Notes: generated from the letters alone by a model not told the origin. Shown: positions 1 to 11,812, numbered from the stretch's first letter. The stretch is 64,000 nt of DNA from Himantopus leucocephalus (GCA_003993805.1 RSEF01000003.1:82021444-82085443), one strand, 5' to 3'. Numbers and translations are program-made.

Positions 1-69
1 TATGCCTGCTTTATTGCCTGTTTTTTTCCCATTTCAACATAAGGTTGTCTTTTTCCCATTTTAAGTGAG

Positions 70-275
70 TTTAAAAGCTCCTTAATTTAAAATATTTTCC
101 TGATGTATAACCTTGTCCTTACTGTAACTCAGGCCTGTTTATCTCCAACAGATATTGGAAACATTTTCTTACTTTCCTCTCTCTAGTACTGTTACATATT
201 AAAGCCTGTTATCATGATTACCCTTAGTCTTTTCTACTGTAGTCTTCTAATCTGCTCTCCTCTGGTGCCTTTCAA
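70..275 (-). mobile_element. Ancient CR1 LINE fragment (ORF2 C-terminal region)
   Basis: Read on the minus strand, this resembles the end of ORF2 of an old CR1. The order of blocks fits a degraded CR1: a 'ttcctgatgtataacc' block, then 'ctgttatcatgattaccctt' followed by 'agtcttttctac', then 'gctctcctctgg'. Divergence is high, so the borders are approximate. It could be a related L3-type element. The call rests on a recalled consensus, not on an alignment. Confidence 0.45.
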
Positions 276-2124
276 TGCCTTGCCATTGAATTCTGATTAT
301 GCAGACTCCTAAAAACCTGAGGAAATTTCAGGTCAGCTGTTTGGATCATCAATAAGTCTCTAGTGCCTTCTCTTCCAAAAGTACGAAGGATACTAAGGAA
401 CGCTAACAACAGACTTCTGCATCTTCAAGTCATAGATTTATCACTTCTTCAAAATTTGCTTTTCTGAGATCAGAGGCTGCTTCTATATTTCAATAAATGA
501 AGCTCTTTCTTATTATGTTGAATTCAGCCTGCTTGCAAGCTGTCCTGTTATTCTCACATTCACAACCAGTTCAGCTGCCAACAGAAAGCACATATAAGCA
601 GGCTTTACTTCAGTTTATGTAATCCATATTTTACATTTGAAGAGTCTTTTTATAATTTTGCCATTACTTTGATAATCGATGTTACCTTGTATTTTAGTAT
701 TTTTCTATCAGAACAGATACTGAAGGAATTAACTTCTGTAAATATAAGTTCAGTGAAATCAGACAGGATGCCAAATAATTCTCAAATTTCTTTCAGGTGT
801 ATTGGTGGTTGCCTATCATTCATTTGGCTTCATTCTCAATTCTTTGTTTCCTTCTAATTAAAATAATTTAACCACTCTTCTGTTCCATATGACTATGCAG
901 TGGCTGCAAAAGAAGATTATGTAAAACATGAAAACAGTCCTTCAATTTTTTTCTTCCTTTAATACAGTTTTTCAAACCCAAATCAATTACAAGTTATCTT
1001 CTTTCCAGCTATTTTATGTCTGTGACTAGTGTAATTAGGACCAAGGGTGCCATATCAGAACCTTCTTTTCATAGTGCAGAAACATTTAAAGGCCATAACA
1101 TCAGAGATCTACTGACCCTGACTTTGATTAGAAAGGAATTTGTTATGGGAATCATCCCAAATGGGTCTTGGGATAGACAATAATTGCCACTGTTTACCAA
1201 GAGTTCAAGTTCTTGTTTCTTGCCTTCTCTAAGTCTATGCTTAGATCTTTTTACTCCATAAATCACTCCTTTTTTTTTTCTCCATCTTCTATCTCCTTTG
1301 TGATGTCTGTCTGGTTTTTTGCGTTATAATTACACCATTTTTTTGCTAGAACACATCTGTTGCTTTTAATGGAAGCATCTCTATCTCTTGCAAGTAGAAT
1401 CTGGATGGCAATACCTATCAGGAAGCAAGTTGTCTTCAGACCAGTATATCATACCCAAATGAAGTAACCATAGAACAACACGAACTAACTCACTACTCAC
1501 TGCTGCTGAGAAATCTAGTTACACCGTTAACAGGACTTAGTCTGGCCCCACTCAGTCGATAGTTTACTCAGAAACACATATCCTCCCTTTTGGCTCAAAT
1601 GTTATTGATAATGAAGTCTTGATTACCTTGCAACTGTTTATTATTCAGACAAGCTAAAGGAACTCACTTGCTAAGGAGTGGTTATAGCCTGTGAGTCCCT
1701 CAGTCTCCTAGTATCGCTCTTCTCCATTTGAACAGTGTTTGGTGGTGTGATATTGTCTCTGCTCTTCAGACTTAGCTGATGGCCAGCAAAAGTGTATGAA
1801 TAAATAATTGCTAATTCAGTTATTTATAAGAGATGCCAAAATGGACAATCCTGTACCTGCAGAAAAGAAAGGGACAGAAAAGGAGAGAAAAGTAGTGATG
1901 TCTCTTGGCCTCTTCTCTAAAGGACAGTATTGCAACCACGGACTGCATTGATAATGTTTGGGTTCTCTCATGACAGAGGAAAAACAGAGACATGACACAT
2001 TTTATTAGGGTAAGTAACTTTTCGTACTGCTCTTGCTTCCTTACCTCTGGCCATATTAAAAGCCCTTGGCTCACGGCTCTTAGTGTTAAGATCACAGCAG
2101 TTCTTATCCTGTGTTTCCTGATCT
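276..2124. other. Unassigned AT-rich non-coding DNA
   Basis: No gene or repeat is recognised here. The stretch is AT-rich with short T runs near 1269-1279 and only short open frames on both strands (91 codons at most) that lack domains or plausible splice context. It is probably old, decayed intergenic or intronic sequence. Confidence 0.5.
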
Positions 2125-2285
2125 GACCAGGTTGTTCAAGGCTTTATCCAGTCTCATCTTGGAAGACCTCCGAAGATGGAGACTGCACAACATCTCTGGG
2201 CAGTCTGCTCCACTGCTTACCCTAGCACTGCATCTCCTTTCTCAGTGGCAGTCCAGAAATGCGCTGTATTTCCCCTTTGTCTGAG
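2125..2285 (-). mobile_element. CR1 LINE 3' fragment, minus orientation
   Basis: The plus strand shows the reverse complement of the CR1 3' region. It runs from 'gaccaggttgttcaaggc' through 'catctctgggcagtctgctc' to 'cactgctta', matching the common 'gaccaggttgctcaaagcc ... tctctgggcaacctgttcc' pattern. The terminal octamer tail is missing. The divergence suggests an older copy than those at 21.5 and 34.3 kb. Confidence 0.7.
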
Positions 2286-2975
2286 GTTGGTATGATACAC
2301 CAAGAGAACAAAGGCACCTTACAAAAGCACTAATGAGAGTGTATAGTAGAAGAGCAGTAAATCTGCATTATGTATCTAGGCTGGGATCTGACCTTACAGG
2401 GGTATAAAAAAAGGCTTATCTGATCCCCAGAGTGCCATGGTCACAGCTGGAAATGAAGGCTTGAAAAATAAACTTTATGATAGCTACTAATATTACAAAT
2501 TGTAGCACTATGGAATAAATCACAGGAGCCATGAAACACAACATACGGTACCCTGTTTTCAGCCAAATGATTTATTCATGAATGTTCGTAATTCAAATGA
2601 ATTGGCCATGAATATTCATGGTTACTCCTTTGTAACTAGATATTGTAAGGAAATCTAGGCTAATTACAACAGAGGCTCTTTGCTAGCATTTGCATAGTGG
2701 CAGTGGGAACATTTTGGAAGTTGGAATTCCTTACTGGAGTCCCAGCTGTAACTACTTCATGTGATTGAATGCGTACAGAGGTCAACAAAGCAAATATGTA
2801 GTAATGCTTGGATGTAGTCTGCTGGCATCTACCCAGCACATTTGTAGAATATGCACCATTAAACCATGAATATCACATAACTTACTGCCAGTAAAATAGT
2901 AGACATTCATGCAGAGCAAGCCTTAAGCACAAGTAAGTCAAGTGGCTTTTGGGCTATGTTCCAGCAGGCACAAGA
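2286..2975. other. Unique AT-rich DNA with a POU/homeobox-like motif block
   Basis: No repeat or gene is recognised. Within 2560-2740 there is a perfect 16-bp palindrome (CCATGAATATTCATGG, 2606-2621), further ATTCATGAAT-type motifs, a TAATTA core near 2660 and an ATTTGCAT octamer near 2690. Such motifs are typical of POU and homeodomain binding sites, but chance occurrence in AT-rich DNA is likely. Regulatory function is inference only. Confidence 0.25.
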
Positions 2976-3063
2976 GGTCAATTTCTGCTCACAGTTACAT
3001 TAGTGCAAATTCACTGATTTCAATTAAGCTACTTTGGTGTGACTACAAGCCAAATTTGGCCCT
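2976..3063. repeat. Ancient palindromic interspersed repeat relic
   Basis: The stretch reads 'gtcaatttctgctcacagtt', then 'attcactgatttcaatt', then 'ccaaatttggccc'. This is the degraded pattern of a palindromic repeat I recognise from reptile and bird DNA: 'aattctgctctcagttacac' on one arm, a 'cactgatttcaatgg'-like centre and 'agaatttggccc' on the other. Similar fragments occur near 12.6, 25.1, 47.0 and 57.0 kb. The family name is not certain. Confidence 0.45.
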
Positions 3064-6000
3064 GTCTACAGACTCATAACTCACAAACTGGCAATTTTCT
3101 TTTCCAGTAACAGCACTGAGAAACAAATTATACCATGATTTCTTATCTATTTCCAGTGACATAGGCTCAGGTTAAAATGTCATAAATCTGGCATTTCATT
3201 TTTTCTTGTTTTCTCAGAAATATCAGCAGGAAAGGATGTTTTTTTTTTTTTCTCTCTGTTCCTCTTGCACTTTAAAAAAAAAGAGATATCCTATATAGAA
3301 TTGTCTGCAAACACATGTAGAAAGATCTAGAAAGGAGCTGTAGCTTTGACATTGATGACAAAGAAAATAGAAGGATGAAAGAAACATAATAGCTGGGACT
3401 TTGTTCATCTAGAGAATGACAAGCAGGTAAGATCCTCAGGGAGTTCTTGGATGCGTGTATTCTAAGCTCACATGATACAATTCTGACTTGGTGTCCTGAA
3501 TATCATAAACCACATAATTTTTCCCAATAACTATTGTACCAAGAACAGATCTTCTGATAACCTGACTTAATTTAGAGATACAGAAATGAGGAGTCATCTC
3601 TTAAGGTTGATGTCACTGAGTCAAATGCATACATATGATCTACTCATCTAAGGTACAGGCACGGCCAGGGTGTAATGCACAGGACAGATTTCTAAAGCAG
3701 GGTGAGTGACTCATGAATATAAAGAGTTTTTAGATAATAAGAAAGCCCAAATGTAGATGTCAATGCTTACAACACCCTACATATAGATAGGCTTAATCTC
3801 ACCAGGGTATTCACCAGCAAAAAATTTTCCCTGGGAAAATCCAGGATTTCCTCCAGCAAATTGCTCAAATATTCATTTCACTGTTAAAATGTGCATCTGA
3901 ATTCTGATACAATTTTTTCTGGCTTCAGCTTTCTCCCAGAGCTGGAGGAAAGTTTTTGTTGGGGGGGGGCAGTTAAAAAAAAAAAAGAAAGACCTTTATG
4001 TAGAGGAAATGTTTCACTTTTTCATTATTTGTTAATAAATGTCCTTCCTTGGCCATTGCCTCTTGTTATGACTTTGTTCATTTTGTCCCAATGTGGTTAT
4101 TACGGACTGTGATTATGTCACCTTGTAACCTTTTCTGGGATACACCGTTGATGGAGCCTTTTAAGCTTTTTACAAACAGAAATTTTTCAGACCATACATT
4201 ATTCCTGCAGTTTTCTTCTGAACTTCCAACACTTTCCAGTATTGTTAGTGAAACATGAGCACTGGAAATAAACACTGTTTTTCCCACTACTGCTGTAACC
4301 AAAAGTAAATACTATTTCTCTCTGTAAAATTTTACTTTTAACTATAGTGTTTTGCCCAACGTTTAAATTCATTATGGTTTTGTGTGTGTGACAGCCTCTG
4401 TCATTTTCAAAGCTTTTGGGTTTTAGAGTATGTTCTGCAGGAATGGTCTAAAGTCTTTGTTTCCCAGGTATATGATGCTACATTCGGCTCCCTTCAGATT
4501 AGTGGGGATTGCTGAGCAGCATAATATTATACTGCTAACATATTATTTATTCATCTTACTTTTTTTTGCTTGCAGATCATTGATAAAATATATTGAATAT
4601 AAGTACTGAGGTAGACCTGAGCTATCCTCAGCTGAATGCCATTTTTTTCTTGATGGTATTTCTGGGTTACTAGCCAGTTTTTAGCTGATGTGTTATGTGC
4701 ATATTTGATGTACCCACCAAGAAAACAGGAATAGAAGGTGTCTGGGCAATTTGGGTCAGGTCAAATAAATTAAGTCCCTTTTCTAATAACTAGGTTGTTA
4801 TTATGTAGCCATGAGGAAGGAACAATTACAAGAAGCAATCAGGTGGAAAAGATTCACATTCCTTACCTTCTCAAAGTTTTGAAGGAAAAAAATGTAAGTG
4901 AACTTTGGTTGGTGAGGGTACATGTTAAACGAGCACTAAAGGCACTGAAAAAAAGGGAGAAAAACAAAACTGAACAGAAGGTAAAGGAAGTACAATCAAC
5001 ATAAGCACAGCAGGAGAGTCTTTGAGTGCCTTGGATAAGAAAAAGGGTGCTCTTATTCCGAGCTTATAGAACAGCAGTTTTACTCTACACTTGATTTATA
5101 TTGTGCCCCTTCTATGGAATCAATTGCTTGAATGCTGGCAAGAGCTCTGTACTGCTCCATTAAATGTAAGACCCACTGTGCTACAGGATACTGATTAGCA
5201 TGGACAGGAACATACAATAATGCCTGAAAATTCATTGCAGCCATGTTTTTAAAAACTATCAAGTCATAACCTAACAAAAAGCCCAATTAGTGCTCAAATA
5301 TCTTGTCTATTTTCTCTAGCTGTGGCGTTACCATTGTTAAAATATATTAAAACTAATGTATAATTCCCAGAGTGTAAAATGATATTACAAAATAAATATT
5401 CTAAATGAACTGTTCTCTACCCCGTATATGCAACCCAAGATGTGGAAATACACTATTGTATGGATGATAAATGAAGATCAGCCTGAATTTGTGAAATGAT
5501 CATTATATATATACTGCAAATGAATAATGAAATAACATTTTTCCACCCACATGCATATGATCTATTTCTGATGAGCTGAAATTAGTCATTTCAATTATTC
5601 TTTTAAATTTTTCCCCTAACAGATTATTCTTGGTGTTTGGATGCATCTAACTAGAATAATTAGTGTATCCTTTTTATAACATAAGAGAGAAAAAAGGGGC
5701 TAGGCTTTTTAGTATCTTTTGTTCCTTGAAAGAAAATTTCTAAGTATCAGTGTCTGGGATCCACTGAAACATGATTTTACAGGTATTTAAGTGAAGATAT
5801 GTAACGCGTAATGTCATTACACTTCTATAAAACTATAGTTCTGGACTTTGGTCCTTTTCATCTTATTTTTTGATGTTTTCAATACTTGAAATTTCATTTT
5901 TGTAAACTTTTGCATTTAATGGTCTTGATGCGTGCAATTTTTTGTTCAGCAGGACTGTTCTTCTGTAGGCAGCAGAATGAATACAGATTTAGAAAGACCC

Positions 6001-6689
6001 AAGTTACAAACCCCCACATTAATTGAACATTAACGTTTGCAAGAAGAAGTGTTATTTGCTCACTTCTCTTCAGAGTCTGAACGTACTTATGGACAGCATG
6101 ATGTCACATTCTGTGTTGGGCTATCTGCAGAGTGATACTAGTTCACCTAGTCTGGGCATGTCACCCCTGTGTTACATGTTTTTAAAAGGATGCCAGTGAG
6201 CAGCAAGTAGAGTGACTGCTACTTGTCTTGTTTAGTCTGGAGCTCTTTGAATCTGACCGATTCTCCTGTGAGGAGTGAAAAATTGTGGTAGACCTGTTCT
6301 CTATAAAACTGTATGACATTCAGGAAGTTGCCAGGCTGAGAGTAAGACCGGATCTGCTCTGTGAGGAAGCATTGGAGAGGTGAAAATGGCTTTGGATCAT
6401 TTATCCAGGCTTATCTCATGCAGAAGATCCAAGTTTCTGAATTTCAAAACTATCTTCTCGCTTTTGTTCCAGTAAAAAGTAACAGTGGAAATTCAAGGCC
6501 TTGCAGGTGTTTCTCCTATGAGTTCTTTGATACAGTACTGCATACAGATAGATCCCCCTCAGGCCTCTGCATTTGGTGGGTGCCTCCACTGGCACCCTCA
6601 TGATTCTCAAGCATCGTGAAGGAATACCACACTAATGCCATTAGGAATATAAAAGATTGCTATAAATAACACTTATTTGGCTTCACGGT
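3064..6689. other. Unassigned AT-rich non-coding DNA
   Basis: No gene or transposon is recognised. The stretch contains a G9 run at 3961-3969 followed closely by an A-rich run, T/A homopolymers near 3239 and 3273, and short open frames of 80 codons or fewer. None of the translations shows a recognisable domain, signal peptide or splice-flanked exon. Confidence 0.5.
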
Positions 6690-6935
6690 GGGTAGAACAA
6701 GAAGAAATATTTTTAACAAGGCATATTTAAGTTAGACACCAGGAAAAAAATACTTTTAATGGTGAAGAGAGTAAAACACAGGAACAGATTGCCTCAGAAT
6801 TTTGTAAAGTTAGTGGATGTCTTCAAGAAATAGTTGGGCAGCCAAAAGGCAGGAATGGCATACTTAAAGTTGATCTTGCCATTGGGAAACAAGTTAACTT
6901 AAGGTCTCGGAAGCATCCCATGATTCTGTAGACAT
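6690..6935 (+). mobile_element. Ancient CR1 LINE 3' fragment
   Basis: The sequence follows the pattern of an old CR1 3' end on the plus strand: 'aagaagaaatatttttaa', 'gttagacaccagg', 'gaacagattgcctcag', a 'gtggatgtcttcaagaaat' block, and a terminal 'catcccatgattctgtag' that preserves the octamer-like tail. High divergence suggests an insertion that predates the modern bird CR1 burst. Confidence 0.6.
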
Positions 6936-8272
6936 GACATGGACCTGAAAGTATTTTAGGCCATCCTACAGAATAATAACAGTAGGCAGTTACAGGCAGT
7001 TAGTAAAAATTCAGACGTTCACTTTCAAGGTGGTTAGTAAAAAATTAAACATTCTCTTCCAAAACCTTCAGCTGAAATGCAACAGGATGAGCAGAGATGA
7101 GAGTCAGATCAGAGCTGGTCCCTCTGCCTTGACACTCTGCACTGGAACACACTGATTATTTCCCCCACAGAGCCCATCTCACTGCTAATGAACGCATTCA
7201 CTCAAAACCAGGAATACATTATTTATGTTAAATAATTACCCTCCCATAAAACCCAGGCATTTCATCTGAACAGCAACACACTCAGAAGGTGTCATAGTGC
7301 GCTTATGAGAAATGACTTCTTGGTTAGTGACATCACCATAAAAAGCTTTTTTTATCAAGAACAAGGAGTAACATTCTCTTTTCAGGTTGTTGCTGTTAGG
7401 CATTATGAAGGATTTGCATGTCAGCTCTTTCCCTCTCCCCCCTCTCCAAGCAGCTATTACACTGTTTCACTGCAAAAATACTTAGATTTAATATGAAAGC
7501 TTCAAGAGAGCAACTACGGTGATACTGCTGATAGTACCACCTTTATTTGTCCTCATCTTCCCTGATGAGTAGATTTACTCTTACTTCCTGTAATCATCAT
7601 TACAGGGGACAGAATAAAGGCAGAATAAGGTGCTACTTGTGGTGTTAAACTTGGCCTTTCACGCTATTCCCTCTCCTGCTTATTTTAGTTTTGATACTGC
7701 TAAAGACAATTACTCTGCAACATTTAATTCAAAAGTTCAAAACTGAAGCCATTGCAGGATGTTTTATTGTATTTCTCATTTCATTAATCTTTCTGTATCA
7801 TCTATTTACTGGATATGAATTGTAAGAAGCACTGTGCCACATTTGCGTGCTTCAGAAAAACAGTTTGCATGTGCAGGCAGCATATGGCAAATGTATAAAT
7901 GGTTATGAATAAATCATGAATCATCACAATTATTAATAACTGATAAAGTCCTGAAAAAGCCTTTAGCTGAGCAATCTGAAGGAAGAAGAGAGTGCAAAAT
8001 GCCTTGGAGAAATGTGTCTTCGCTTAAGAAGCGAGCACTCCCACAGCCTTGAACACTGGATTTAGCAGGAGACTGTGCGGAGCCAGCTATCAAAATGGTT
8101 TTAGCAGCAATGACTTTAACAGAGCGTATGTTCTCCTGGAATCTAATGATAGAGGAGGTGGCGAGGGGAAGACAGGGGGATAGATTGCTCAGGGGATTTG
8201 TAATGGGAACATCAAGATAACACTTGCCAATTTAATTGCGCTTTTCATCATATGATCTCAGAGTGCTTTTCT
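6936..8272. other. Unique DNA, possible conserved non-coding block at 7860-8270
   Basis: No gene or repeat is recognised. From about 7860 to 8270 the composition becomes more balanced and less repetitive, and includes 'gtcttcgcttaagaagcgag', which contains a small inverted repeat. I would test this sub-region for vertebrate conservation. There is no open frame long enough to suggest an exon. Confidence 0.3.
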
Positions 8273-8470
8273 CATAGATTCATCGCTTTTATGGCCAGAA
8301 GGGACCATTAGATCATCCAGCCTGACCTCCTGTTTAATGCAAAATTTCATCCAGTTATCCCTGCACAGAATCCAATATCTTGAATGCTTTGGAAACTCTA
8401 CAAGATTAATTCTGTATCTCTCACCCATGTTGAGAAGAACTTGCTTAGGAGAGAAGTCCTAATTTAAATG
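8273..8470 (-). mobile_element. Ancient CR1 LINE 3' end (turtle/crocodilian-like type)
   Basis: The plus strand begins 'catagattcatcgc' and continues 'ggccagaagggaccattaga', 'tcatccagcctgacctcctg' and 'catccagttatccctgcaca'. This closely follows the reverse complement of the old CR1 3' end I know from turtles and crocodilians. Clear recognition despite many substitutions makes it one of the oldest dated elements in the window. Confidence 0.75.
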
Positions 8471-9525
8471 GGAAAAGTTTTGTGCATAAATATTGCAATC
8501 TGAAAAGAGCTACAGAACTAAATCTACAAAGATTTAGGATGCAAATGAATATTCAGGACATAACCCTGAGCAAAGGTGTTACTGTTGAAGGGTCTGATGA
8601 GATGCACCTTTTTCTTTTCCTCTGATAATCATCTATTCACATACTTCTGACTTTTACACTAGGATTTACATCTATACTAAAACATCTCATATCTTAAAGA
8701 CATGAGGCTTCTGTTCTGCACTTGATGGGGCAAATCATTGTACTTTTCCATTCTTTTACTGAGTTGTGAGAGCCTGGAGAGCCTGCTCAGTTAGGAGGAA
8801 GATTAAGTACTGAAGTGACTTCTTAGGAGGAAAGAGCCTTAATGTGGGTCTGATTGAAAGACACATGGTTTCCTCTCCCCTCTCTTCTTCTTCAGTTATG
8901 ATAAATCCACTTCAGCCAATAAGCCATTCAGTCACATTACTGCCTAAGCTACTACAACCTGCACCACAGCTAGCGTTTTCTTGCTGCTGATTTGGACACA
9001 AAACCAAGCTAACACAGATTTGTGCATTTTGGAGAAGACCTACTTCCCAGCTAGCCCATTTGTAGAATAATCAGAGCATATCTGTCTGTATTGGCTCACA
9101 GAAACAGACATTTAGTTTCTTTCACATCTAAATTTCTTCTTGAGATCCATATTCTAGTCAACTGGGACTAGAAAATATGTCTATCTAATGAGATGTATGA
9201 GGTGACTTAGTCCAGATGTTGTACAATTGAGGCAAAAACATTCACTTGATGCTACTGGACTGCAGAAAACAGATGGTAAAATTTGTCTTCTGGTGGCTCA
9301 TGTATCATAGGAAAAGAGTACATACAAATTTCTTCCCTCTTTTTTGCTCCAACCAGACATTGCAATCCATCACCAACAATCAATACCTACATTATTTGAT
9401 TTTTTTCTATGTTACAACATCTCAGCTCACAGAAAATTTTCTAAGATAGTATCACAAACTTTTGTTGATCCAGACAACCGTGCATTTTGGGGGCTATTCC
9501 AATCCCATTTTGAAAGGTTCCCTAT
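8471..9525. other. Unassigned AT-rich non-coding DNA
   Basis: No recognised repeat or gene. Short open frames near 9246-9544 are uninformative translations of AT-rich sequence leading up to the LTR insertion. Confidence 0.5.
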
Positions 9526-9530
9526 AACAG
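9526..9530. repeat. Target-site duplication, left copy (AACAG)
   Basis: The five bases AACAG sit directly before the TG terminus of the solo LTR and recur directly after its CA terminus. Confidence 0.7.
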
Positions 9531-10151
9531 TGTTTTGCCAATAGACAGGGTCAACAGAAAGGACACAGACACCAAGTCAAAAAGATAAGCTTATTTTACT
9601 TTAGTTAAAAGCAGCATAAAGAATAAGCAAGATAATGCACCTAAACATTACTACATAGAGTTAACTATAGTCATTAAGCAAGATACATCACCAATTGCCC
9701 TGATACTTTACCATCATCCAGAACTGTGCTTCAGCTGTGGAGCCCCGTCACAGTGAAGGATCGGAGAACTGCTCCCAGCAATTCGGAAATCCTACGCAGT
9801 GCGTCCACTCGTAAGTGAGGTCTCTGTCTTTGCTGTGAGAAGGTCCTGCTTATATACAGTTTAACAAACAAATCTATATGTCAAAATGCACGGAAACATG
9901 GCGGATTGGCTTGCCTCACTTGGGCATGTCCAGGATCTGGCCAGGATCCCGGGCGCATCCAAGGAGTTCCCGTCTCTGGCTTAGGTTTAAAGGTTTCTAT
10001 TCCTATCTTTTACGGTCTCCAGGGGTTGTTCCCATGGTTGTGTTTCATGCTGATATAATGCTGGTTGGGAGGTTGACTCAGAAGTCAACCTCTAGGTTCA
10101 TTTAGAAGTCAACTTTGGTTTAAGGCCTATGGTTTAGGCATTTTTATGGCA
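9531..10151 (-). mobile_element. Solo LTR of an endogenous retrovirus
   Basis: This 621-bp unit starts with TGTTTTGCCAAT and ends with TTTTTATGGCA, giving the canonical TG...CA termini, and is bracketed by AACAG on both sides. A 5-bp duplication fits ERVL-type or several other retroviral integrases. Read on the minus strand it has a U3 with repeated 'gaagtcaac' words, a TATATAAG box, then an R-U5-like region of roughly 300 bp. I see no primer-binding site, gag or pol next to it, so it is a solo LTR left by recombination between the two ends of a provirus. No canonical AATAAA was found on the element strand. The family is not identified. Confidence 0.75.
9849..9856 (-). promoter_or_regulatory. 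Putative LTR TATA box
   Basis: CTTATATA on the plus strand is TATATAAG on the minus strand. It is placed so that transcription would start about 25-30 bases further on, near 9820, and run through U5 to the element's 3' end. Present activity is unknown. Confidence 0.5.
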
Positions 10152-10156
10152 AACAG
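10152..10156. repeat. Target-site duplication, right copy (AACAG)
   Basis: Directly follows the CA terminus of the solo LTR and matches the left copy exactly. Confidence 0.7.
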
Positions 10157-10814
10157 CAAAAAGAGAGGGGGAAATCAACCATGCTATAAGATGCCTTAAT
10201 TTGGCTATTCTAGTCCATTCTACTTCTAAATCATTAGAAAGTTCGTAATTTACAGAGCACATTGTAAATATAAGATCACAGCCATGGCATTCTAAACTAG
10301 CAATAATCACAGTCAATTGGCTTATTTGTGACCATATCATGGTGAAAATGATTAATACAATTTGTGCATTGTTACGGATAGAACAAATGACAAAGACTTT
10401 GGGACTCATTCTGATAAATATTGCAATAATAATATGATCATTTTCTATTTTTTTAATGATAAATTAATTGCTTTTTTCTGGAAAACTGAGAAGAGTGTTT
10501 CTTGATGCCATTCCATTGGCTTTCTCTTCTCATCAGCTCAGACGTAGCATTGTACACAAAGGGTTTTATGCAAAATTTGGAAACTTGCATGTCAAAATCT
10601 CAAGAGACACAAATGTATAGTAATTGGATCTATTATCACAAAAAACTTGTCATTTGACCTATATTAATTATAAACTTAATGCTTTTTATATAAACCAGGA
10701 GACTGATTGTACAAATAAGAAATAAAAAGCAAAAATAACATAAAAGTACCAGAGTAATGATCAGCATTTTGAATTCTAGCCAGCAGGTGTTTTTAAGCAG
10801 CATTTCTGAGGTGT
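10157..10814. other. Unassigned AT-rich non-coding DNA
   Basis: Very AT-rich sequence between the solo LTR and a CR1. No gene, RNA or repeat is recognised. Confidence 0.5.
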
Positions 10815-11332
10815 TAATACTGAGACAGATGCTGTTTAACACAATTATTAATGATCAGGGTGATAGGATGGAATCCACCCTCAGAAAGTTCAAGGATGAC
10901 AGCAGGTTGTGGGGCAGCTGTTGAAGGGGGAAAGGTAGGGCATCTCAATAGGTTGGATAAATGGGTTGACAGAAATCCCATGAAGTTCAACATGGGCAAA
11001 CAGAGACTTCTGTGCCTGGGATGGAATAACCCCACGCACCAGTGCAGGTGTGGGGCTAGGAATCAGCTCTGTAAAAGGACCTGGAGTTGGTCACCATGGA
11101 CAAGAAGTGAGCAGTACAGCCCTATAGTGGTCAACCCCACACTAAACTGTATTAACCAGCAGATTGAGGGAAGACATTATTCTTTGGTGTCTCACACTTA
11201 TGAGTCTGCTTTGGAGACCACTGTACCTCATTTTGTCCTCCCCAACACAGGAAAGATGCTTTCAGACTGGGCAGAATGCAGTGAAGGGCCGCCAAACTGT
11301 TTAAGAGCATGGAACATATTATATATGAAAAG
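10815..11332 (+). mobile_element. Old CR1 LINE fragment (ORF2, post-catalytic region)
   Basis: This plus-strand CR1 covers the reverse transcriptase from its active-site box onward. The expected FADD box reads as FKDD at 10889-10900 ('ttcaaggatgac'), so the alanine is changed but both aspartates remain. Downstream landmarks are 'cccatgaagttcaacatggg', 'ggaataaccccacgcacc' and 'cagtgaagggccgccaaa'. Frame is lost repeatedly; the 162-codon open frame here is not the ORF2 frame. The element ends abruptly where a younger CR1 begins. Confidence 0.75.
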
Positions 11333-11563
11333 AAGATGATCCCAAGATGAGTAGTGCAGTTAATACACTTGAGGGAAGGGATACCCTCTAGAGGGAACTT
11401 GCCAGGTTTGCAAAGTGAGCGCATGTGAACCTCTTGAAGTTCAACAAGGCCAAGTGCAAGGTCTTGCACCCGGGTCAGGGCAATCACCAGTATCAGCATA
11501 GGCTGTGGGACGAATGGATTAAGAGCAACCCTGAGGAGAAGGACATGGGGATACTAGTGAAAA
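11333..11563 (+). mobile_element. Younger CR1 LINE fragment, cut by gap (plus arm)
   Basis: Begins with 'gatgatcccaagatgagtag' and continues through 'acttgagggaagggatacc', 'ttgaagttcaacaaggccaa' and 'caaccctgaggagaaggaca', matching CR1 ORF2 downstream of the catalytic box. It stops exactly at a 100-N gap. The last ~110 bases are repeated in reverse complement on the far side of the gap. Confidence 0.8.
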
Positions 11564-11663
11564 NNNNNNNNNNNNNNNNNNNNNNNNNNNNNNNNNNNNN
11601 NNNNNNNNNNNNNNNNNNNNNNNNNNNNNNNNNNNNNNNNNNNNNNNNNNNNNNNNNNNNNNN
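11564..11663. other. Assembly gap (100 N)
   Basis: A run of exactly 100 N, the usual placeholder for a gap of unknown size. It lies inside CR1 sequence with inverted arms on each side. Confidence 0.95.
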
Positions 11664-11812
11664 TTTTCACTAGTATCCCCATGTCCTTCTCCTCAGGGTT
11701 GCTCTTCATCCATTCGTCCCACAGCCTGTGCTGGTACTGGTGATTGCCCTGACCCGGGTGCAGGACCTTGCACTTAGTCTTGTTTGAACTTCATGGTGAC
11801 AAACTTCCTCAT
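11664..11812 (-). mobile_element. CR1 LINE fragment, minus arm of inverted pair
   Basis: Its reverse complement reproduces the left arm almost base for base: about 4 mismatches over the ~110 bases nearest the gap. It then becomes more diverged and fades out near 11812. It is either a second CR1 inserted in opposite orientation or an assembly foldback. Confidence 0.75.

Noticed and set aside
9878..10105. 75-codon frame within the solo LTR
   Set aside because: Falls in LTR U3, which is normally non-coding.
10851..11339. 162-codon plus-strand open frame
   Set aside because: It lies inside an old CR1 in a frame other than ORF2; the translation has no CR1 or other domain.
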